From assembly GCA_002389265.1 (NCBI GenBank), contig DGOD01000242.1:1-6032 (forward strand): a DNA stretch of 6,032 nt, in the 5' to 3' direction. Shown here piece by piece: positions 1-3,772 of the stretch. The DNA is from Gammaproteobacteria bacterium UBA4475. GTDB lineage: Bacteria; Pseudomonadota; Gammaproteobacteria; Pseudomonadales; Azotimanducaceae. Made by a program: the position numbers and the translations under genes. The notes beneath the pieces were generated by a model, which had not been told where the DNA came from, did no database searches, and worked only from the letters and a program-made list of their open reading frames with translations. The number at the start of each line of letters is the position of its first letter. Positions within the stretch are counted from its first letter, which is position 1.

Positions 1-807
1 AGCTTTCCGAACAGCGTCGTCGATAGAATGGTGCCTGCAACGACCACCAATGATCTGGCAAAACTTAACCAAGATCTCGGTGTCGACGACCATGCGGCCG
101 TATTCACTGAAACCTTTAGTCAATGGATTATCGAAGACCAGTTTTGCGCCGGTCGACCTGAGTGGGAGCTCGGCGGCGCGGTTTTTGTCGATAATGCCAC
201 GCCATTTGAACAGGCCAAGTTGCGTTTACTCAACGGCAGTCATTCCCTGATTGCCTATCTGGGCCAGCTCAGTGGCTACCTATATGTCCACCAGGTCATC
301 AACGACAATGTCTTCGCTGAACTGGTAGAGCGTTATATGAGCGAGGTCTGCCCGAGTCTCCAGATGCCAGCTGAGTTTAATCTGCCAAACTATCAGCGAC
401 AATTGCTGGACCGTTTTGCCAACTCGGCGCTTAATCACAGAACCGCGCAAATTGCCGAAGACGGCTCCCAAAAAATTCGTCAACGTTGGCTCGAAACCGT
501 GTTGACTGACAATCCGAAGGATTTCAAAATTCACGCTCTCGCGCTGGCGGGCTGGGCTGGGTTTCTTCGCCAAGTTCGCGACGACGGTGAGCATTACGAC
601 ATCATCGATCCAGCCGCAGACGGTTTGACCGATATTATGCGCGGCCATCAAGATGCGCCAATCGACAAGTTGCTAAGCCACATAGGCCTGAACGAATGGG
701 CCGCCCAACGACCTGACTTCGTCGCCCTCGCAGACCAGTACTTTCAGCGTATCCAAACCCAAGGCAGTCGGGCTACCGCCAGCGCTGTTCTGGCAGGTGA
801 ACTGTGA
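1..807 (+). CDS. uxuB: Fructuronate reductase (mannitol dehydrogenase family), C-terminal 268 residues
   Basis: NAD-dependent reductase expected to interconvert D-fructuronate and D-mannonate in the cytoplasm. The reading frame is open from base 1, so the 5' end lies outside the window. The family is usually about 480-490 residues, so roughly 220 are missing, including the Rossmann nucleotide-binding part. The first residues read SFPNSVVDRMVPATT, the conserved FPN-x-VDR-x-xP segment of polyol-specific long-chain dehydrogenases. The catalytic pattern K-x4-N-x2-H is present at window residues K73, N78 and H81 (KLRLLNGSH), with the same spacing as Lys295/Asn300/His303 of Pseudomonas fluorescens mannitol dehydrogenase. 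Further on, HRTAQIAEDGSQK and AGWAGFLRQV match the C-terminal domain of E. coli UxuB as I recall it. Mannitol or altronate dehydrogenase are the alternatives. The adjoining uxuA and kdgK favour fructuronate reductase. The stop overlaps the kdgK start by 4 bp (GTGA), implying translational coupling. Confidence 0.88.
   Translation, partial: SFPNSVVDRMVPATTTNDLAKLNQDLGVDDHAAVFTETFSQWIIEDQFCAGRPEWELGGAVFVDNATPFEQAKLRLLNGSHSLIAYLGQLSGYLYVHQVINDNVFAELVERYMSEVCPSLQMPAEFNLPNYQRQLLDRFANSALNHRTAQIAEDGSQKIRQRWLETVLTDNPKDFKIHALALAGWAGFLRQVRDDGEHYDIIDPAADGLTDIMRGHQDAPIDKLLSHIGLNEWAAQRPDFVALADQYFQRIQTQGSRATASAVLAGEL
795..800 (+). promoter_or_regulatory. Ribosome binding site supporting the GTG start of kdgK
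   Basis: AGGTGA lies three bases before the GTG at 804, inside the last codons of uxuB. It supports the GTG start, as there is no nearby ATG in frame that would keep the N-terminal strand (YDIVCAGEVMVEF). The 4-bp GTGA overlap with the uxuB stop suggests the kinase is translated by coupled re-initiation. Confidence 0.6.
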
Positions 808-1706
808 ACAACCTTGAGTATGATATCGTCTGCGCTGGCGAAGTCATGGTGGAATTTTCCAGTCTGGATAATCACCAATGGCAACAAGGCTTTGGTGGCG
901 ACACTTATAATACAGCGGTGTATCTGGGCCGCGCGGGCTTGAACTGCGCCTATATGACCCGCCTGGGTGACGATCTGTTTTCCACTCAGGTTGCCAGCAT
1001 CATTGCCGCAGAAGGCCTGGGCACAGATCACCTCGAGCATATCAAGAATCGTCAAATAGGTTTATATACCATCACCAACCGCTTAGACGGTGAACGCAGC
1101 TTTGACTACTGGCGCGGTCTCAGCCCCGCCCGTGAACTCTTCGCAGCCAACCTGACGCCGCCCAACTGCCGCTACTTTTATATAAGCGGTATCACCCTGG
1201 CCATCATCGCCGACCAGAACCTAGAGCATCTAGTCACGTGCCTGACGGCATTACGCGCCCAAGGCACCACGATTGTTTTCGACCCCAACTACCGACCGAA
1301 ACTCTGGACCAGTGTCACTGAGGCGCGCCAAGCTTACGGCCAGATTCTGCCCCTCTGCCAGATAGTGATGCCGGCACTGGAGGACGACATCGCGTTATGG
1401 GAGATTAGTACACTTGAGGAGTCTATGGCGCTGTATCAACCATTCGACCTTGAAGAACTCATCATTAAGGCGCCTGACCTGAGCTGTCATGTGGTAATCA
1501 ACGACTCGTATCTCACAGGCACGGCAATTCGAGTCAATGCCACAGACACTACCGGCGCCGGAGATTCATTTAATGCCGGCTATTTAGCCGCTCGTATTCA
1601 GGGCGAAAGCATTCCGCAAGCCATCCAGGCGGCGCAACAACTGGCCGCGCAGGTGGTTCAACATCGAGGCGCAATTATGCCGCGCCAACTTCACCAAGGA
1701 ACTTAA
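804..1706 (+). CDS. kdgK: 2-keto-3-deoxygluconate kinase (PfkB/ribokinase family)
   Basis: Cytoplasmic kinase that phosphorylates 2-keto-3-deoxy-D-gluconate with ATP to KDPG, the substrate of KDPG aldolase. At 300 residues it has the usual family length. Visible landmarks are the sugar-binding segment GFGGDTYNTAVYLGR (29-43), GLYTITN then FDYWRGLSPARE (100-111), YISGITLAII, and FDPNYRPKLW (159-168). The PfkB signature DTTGAGDSFNAGYL begins at 248, with D254 as the expected catalytic base. Order and wording match E. coli KdgK closely, including the terminal HRGAIMPR. One difference is the strand before the ATP site: it reads IIKAPDLSCHVV, where the E. coli enzyme has VVKRGADSCLV, so the usual K-x-G glycine is missing. 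The loop up to DTT is also a few residues shorter. The start is GTG, overlapping the uxuB stop. A different 2-keto sugar acid kinase is possible but less likely between uxuB and uxuA. Confidence 0.92.
   Translation: MNNLEYDIVCAGEVMVEFSSLDNHQWQQGFGGDTYNTAVYLGRAGLNCAYMTRLGDDLFSTQVASIIAAEGLGTDHLEHIKNRQIGLYTITNRLDGERSFDYWRGLSPARELFAANLTPPNCRYFYISGITLAIIADQNLEHLVTCLTALRAQGTTIVFDPNYRPKLWTSVTEARQAYGQILPLCQIVMPALEDDIALWEISTLEESMALYQPFDLEELIIKAPDLSCHVVINDSYLTGTAIRVNATDTTGAGDSFNAGYLAARIQGESIPQAIQAAQQLAAQVVQHRGAIMPRQLHQGT
1696..1700 (+). promoter_or_regulatory. Ribosome binding site of uxuA
   Basis: AAGGA sits 7 bases before the ATG at 1708, within the last codons of kdgK (stop at 1704-1706). Good strength and spacing support the chosen uxuA start. 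Confidence 0.7.
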
Positions 1707-1707
1707 C

Positions 1708-2886
1708 ATGCAAGAGACATGGCGCTGGTTTGGCCCCGACGACAGCATTACTCTGCAGCACATCAGACAGGCTGGCGCGACAGGAATTGTGACAGCACTC
1801 CATGACATTCCCACTGGTGAACTTTGGCCGTTGGATGCCATCATCGCGCGCAAGGCACTGATCGAAGCCCAGGAATTGACCTGGTCAGTGGTCGAGAGCG
1901 TACCCCTGCATAACGATATCAAGACCCGCACTGGCGACTATCTGCGGCACCTCGAAAACTATCGGCAGACTTTGTTGAATCTTGGCCAAGCTGGCATCCA
2001 GACGGTGTGTTACAACTTCATGCCGGTGGTGGATTGGACTCGTACCAACCTGGCCTACACCCTGCCCAACTCTGCCCAAGCACTACGTTTCGAGATGACC
2101 GATTTCGTCGCCTATGACGTGCATATGTTGGCACGAAGCAATGCGAGCCAGGACTATAGCCAAGCCCAATTAGCCATTGCAGCAGAGCGCTTTGCGCAGA
2201 TGTCGGCGCCCGCGCGAGAACTACTCGAACAAAACATTATCGCCGGCTTACCGGGCGGCGAAGGATCCTATGACCGCGCCAGTATTCGCCAAGCGATCAG
2301 TGAATTTACGGCACTGGGCACCGAAGGCTATCGGGCTCACCTGTTTGCCTTTCTCCGAGACATTATGCCGAGCGCCGAACAGGCCGGTATCAAGATGTGT
2401 ATCCACCCCGATGACCCACCTTTCTCCCTGTTCGGATTGCCGCGAGTGGTCTCCACTGCCAGCGATGCCAAAGCACTGCTCGACGCCGTCCCCAGCAGCA
2501 GTAATGGCTTGACCTTATGTGCGGGGTCTTATGGCGCCCGCGCCGACAATGACCTGGTTGCCATGGTTCGCGCCTTTGGACCCAGCATTTACTTCGTGCA
2601 TCTGCGAAACATCAAGCGCGAGCCAGACGGGTCTTTTTTCGAGTCTGATCACCTGGATGGCGACAATGACATGATTGGCCTAGTCTCAGCGCTCCTCGAC
2701 GAAGAAGCTCGACGGGGCCAGCGCGAGCCGATCCCCATGCGCCCGGATCACGGCCATACCTTGGAAGAAGAGAAGAACAAGCCCGGACTTAAACCCGGCT
2801 ACTCTTATGCCGGACGCATGAAGTCACTGGCCGAGTTGCGCGGTTTGATCTATGCACTTGAGCGAGTTCGCCCGGGTGTAACATAG
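1708..2886 (+). CDS. uxuA: Mannonate dehydratase
   Basis: Metal-dependent (Mn2+/Fe2+) cytoplasmic dehydratase converting D-mannonate to 2-keto-3-deoxy-D-gluconate, the step between the fructuronate reductase and KDG kinase encoded just upstream. Its 392 residues compare with 394 in E. coli UxuA, and it is collinear with that protein from the first residues (ETWRWFGPDDSITLQHIRQ) to the end. Characteristic segments are VCYNFMPVVDWTRT, IAGLPGGEGSYD, CIHPDDPP (231-238), LCAGSYGARADNDL (from 270), YFVHLRN (295-301) and PMRPDHGH (343-350). Candidate metal ligands are H233, C271, H298 and D347. Their spacing is close to the His/Cys/His/Asp set known from Streptococcus suis UxuA. It starts 1 bp after the kdgK stop with a good AAGGA site. 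Nothing suggests truncation or loss of activity. Confidence 0.97.
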   Translation: MQETWRWFGPDDSITLQHIRQAGATGIVTALHDIPTGELWPLDAIIARKALIEAQELTWSVVESVPLHNDIKTRTGDYLRHLENYRQTLLNLGQAGIQTVCYNFMPVVDWTRTNLAYTLPNSAQALRFEMTDFVAYDVHMLARSNASQDYSQAQLAIAAERFAQMSAPARELLEQNIIAGLPGGEGSYDRASIRQAISEFTALGTEGYRAHLFAFLRDIMPSAEQAGIKMCIHPDDPPFSLFGLPRVVSTASDAKALLDAVPSSSNGLTLCAGSYGARADNDLVAMVRAFGPSIYFVHLRNIKREPDGSFFESDHLDGDNDMIGLVSALLDEEARRGQREPIPMRPDHGHTLEEEKNKPGLKPGYSYAGRMKSLAELRGLIYALERVRPGVT

Positions 2887-2940
2887 CCGCGGGGCCTAAA
2901 ACCTCTGCTTCCAAAACCTCAGTCTCAGGTAAGGATCACG
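2887..2940 (+). promoter_or_regulatory. Short uxuA-Nudix intergenic spacer with ribosome binding site
   Basis: This 54-bp gap contains no T-tracted terminator and no clear -35/-10 pair that I can recognise, so read-through from uxuA into the Nudix gene is likely. AAGGA at 2931-2935 lies 5 bases before the ATG at 2941 and fixes that start. The octamer AAAACCTC occurs twice in the spacer, without an obvious role. Confidence 0.55.
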
Positions 2941-3375
2941 ATGAGTCACATCAAGTCACAAGTACTGCGCGTCGCGGCTTACGGAATTATTCGACGGGAA
3001 CATGAAATCTTGCTTTGCCGCCTATCGCCAGAATTGGAACGCCATGGGGGCCGGTGGACACTCCCTGGTGGCGGTCTTGATTTTGGCGAACACCCTGAGG
3101 CGGGCATGATCCGTGAGGTTAAAGAAGAAACTGGTTTCAGCGTTGCCTCCAGCACACTGCTTGGCGTTCACGCCTTCACTCGCGACCTGCCAGATGAAGC
3201 TTTTCAGAGCATTCAAATTATTTACACCGCCACCATCCTGGGCGGCTCCCTAACCTATGAACTCGCGGGTACCACCGACAAGTGTGAATGGCATCCGCTA
3301 GCGGCCGTGGCGCAACTGCCAACCGTTGAACTGGTTGATGTGGCCCTGGCAATGCTCAGCCCAAACAAAAGTTGA
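2941..3375 (+). CDS. Nudix hydrolase, substrate unknown
   Basis: Predicted cytoplasmic Mg2+-dependent pyrophosphohydrolase acting on a nucleoside diphosphate linked to another group. The 144-residue protein is a single compact Nudix domain. The 23-residue Nudix box (G-x5-E-x7-REUxEExGU) is fully intact at residues 44-66: G44, E50, R58-E59, E62-E63, G65, F66. It is preceded by RWTLPGGGLDFGE, and the C-terminal part (IIYTATILGGSLTYE, then a T-x-x-CEWHPL segment) fits the usual fold. There is no signal peptide or additional domain. It lies 54 bp after uxuA on the same strand with its own Shine-Dalgarno, so it is probably the last gene of the operon. The context suggests a housecleaning or sugar-nucleotide role at most; this is inference, and a Nudix sequence alone does not give the substrate. 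Its stop is followed by a second in-frame TGA 12 bp later. Confidence 0.9.
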   Translation: MSHIKSQVLRVAAYGIIRREHEILLCRLSPELERHGGRWTLPGGGLDFGEHPEAGMIREVKEETGFSVASSTLLGVHAFTRDLPDEAFQSIQIIYTATILGGSLTYELAGTTDKCEWHPLAAVAQLPTVELVDVALAMLSPNKS

Positions 3376-3392
3376 CTCAAGGATTGACTCAA
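3372..3392 (+). repeat. 12-bp tandem repeat duplicating the Nudix stop codon
   Basis: TTGACTCAA occurs at 3372-3380 and again at 3384-3392, separated by GGA. The first copy contains the Nudix TGA (3373-3375), and the second places another TGA in the same frame at 3385-3387. It looks like a small slippage duplication at the end of the gene. It gives a tandem stop but probably has no other role. Confidence 0.7.
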
Positions 3393-3398
3393 CTAGCA

Positions 3399-3440
3399 GG
3401 AACCACCGCATTGGACGTTGATACCCAACCTGTGGTGGCC
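3399..3440 (+). terminator. Hairpin downstream of the operon, possible weak terminator
   Basis: CCACCGCA (3403-3410) pairs with TGTGGTGG (3431-3438), with one G-U pair on the RNA. An inner TTGG/CCAA helix extends the stem, and GG/CC flanks it outside a two-base bulge. It lies 24 bp after the Nudix stop, where an operon terminator would be expected. What follows is ATAAAATTC rather than a U-run, so intrinsic termination is doubtful. Confidence 0.25.
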
Positions 3441-3543
3441 ATAAAATTCATCCAGTCTCCCAGACTAACGATTAACCTTGTATCAGCCGGTGCAGCAACC
3501 GCAAAGGTCAGCGACTATTCAGAACGCATTTAATCGCTAGGCA

Positions 3544-3568
3544 GCGCACCATTTTCAATGGTGGTCGC
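3544..3568 (-). terminator. Perfect 7-bp inverted repeat, possible terminator of the convergent gene
   Basis: CACCATT (3547-3553) and AATGGTG (3557-3563) form a perfect 7-bp stem with a 3-base loop. GCG/CGC outside it adds three pairs beyond a 2-base bulge. It lies about 50 bp downstream of the - strand stop at 3619. No T-tract follows on either strand, so the assignment as terminator rests on position only. Confidence 0.25.
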
Positions 3569-3618
3569 GGGGACATTAAGTACAGCGCTTGCCATTGCTA
3601 TATTGAAGATGCTGCGAG

Positions 3619-3772
3619 CTATGTTGATCTCAAACAGTAAGCCTTAGCGCTACGCTCCGGTTCAAAGATATTGATTGGGATGAAACCCGCACCAAGACGG
3701 ACCTGCTCAGCAGAGTCCTTGATAATCGTTTCATCCCAGTGACGGTTAACTATGAGGTCTCGGCCTGAGCCC
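3619..3772 (-). pseudogene. Out-of-frame continuation of the surface protein C-terminus
   Basis: In the frame one base away from the upstream gene, the - strand encodes 49 residues after the GGGG run: SGRDLIVNRHWDETIIKD, then AEQVRLGAGFIPINIF, then EPERSAKAYCLRST and a TAG at 3619-3621. The composition looks like ordinary folded protein, with a balanced mix of hydrophobic and charged residues. The in-frame end of the upstream gene (LRPRPHS) looks like a random read-through tail by comparison. Dropping one G from 3770-3773 fuses the two as ...INDAERTKG-SGRDLIVN..., one continuous chain. I infer that this is the true C-terminus separated by a frameshift. I do not recognise the domain. The alternative is chance openness of a short frame. 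Confidence 0.5.

Larger units (their letters stand above)
3376..3618. other. Convergent intergenic region without a convincing gene
   Basis: This stretch separates the + strand uronate operon from the - strand surface protein. I see no tRNA, no recognisable protein and no insertion sequence. The only open + strand frame of note runs 3384-3532 (about 49 codons, TTG start at best). It has no ribosome binding site and no recognisable motif. Two hairpins (3399-3440 and 3544-3568) are the main structure. Neither is followed by a run of T on either strand, so termination here may be factor-dependent. Confidence 0.5.

Noticed and set aside
28..30. ATG at 28 as the start of the first gene
   Set aside because: The frame is open to base 1, and the residues before it (SFPNSVVDR) belong to a conserved motif of the family, so the gene begins upstream of the window.
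1..807. Mannitol 2-dehydrogenase or altronate oxidoreductase for the first gene
   Set aside because: The same superfamily cannot be fully separated on the C-terminal half, but adjacency to kdgK and uxuA and the likeness to UxuB C-terminal segments favour fructuronate reductase.
744..1055. - strand open frames of 60-125 codons opposite uxuB, kdgK and uxuA (such as 280-651, 744-1055, 1584-1931)
   Set aside because: They overlap clearly recognised genes, have no motifs or ribosome binding sites, and follow from the codon composition of the + strand genes.
2177..2512. 111-codon + strand frame inside uxuA
   Set aside because: It lies entirely within the conserved mannonate dehydratase frame and its translation looks random.
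3384..3532. Possible small gene of about 49 codons (TTG start) after the Nudix gene
   Set aside because: No usable ribosome binding site at the right distance, a weak start codon and no recognisable motif. It is short enough to be open by chance.
3568..3583. GGGGACATTAAGTAC, reminiscent of sequences seen at ends of IS200/REP-type elements
   Set aside because: A single short resemblance from memory, with no partner copy, no transposase and no second end in the window.
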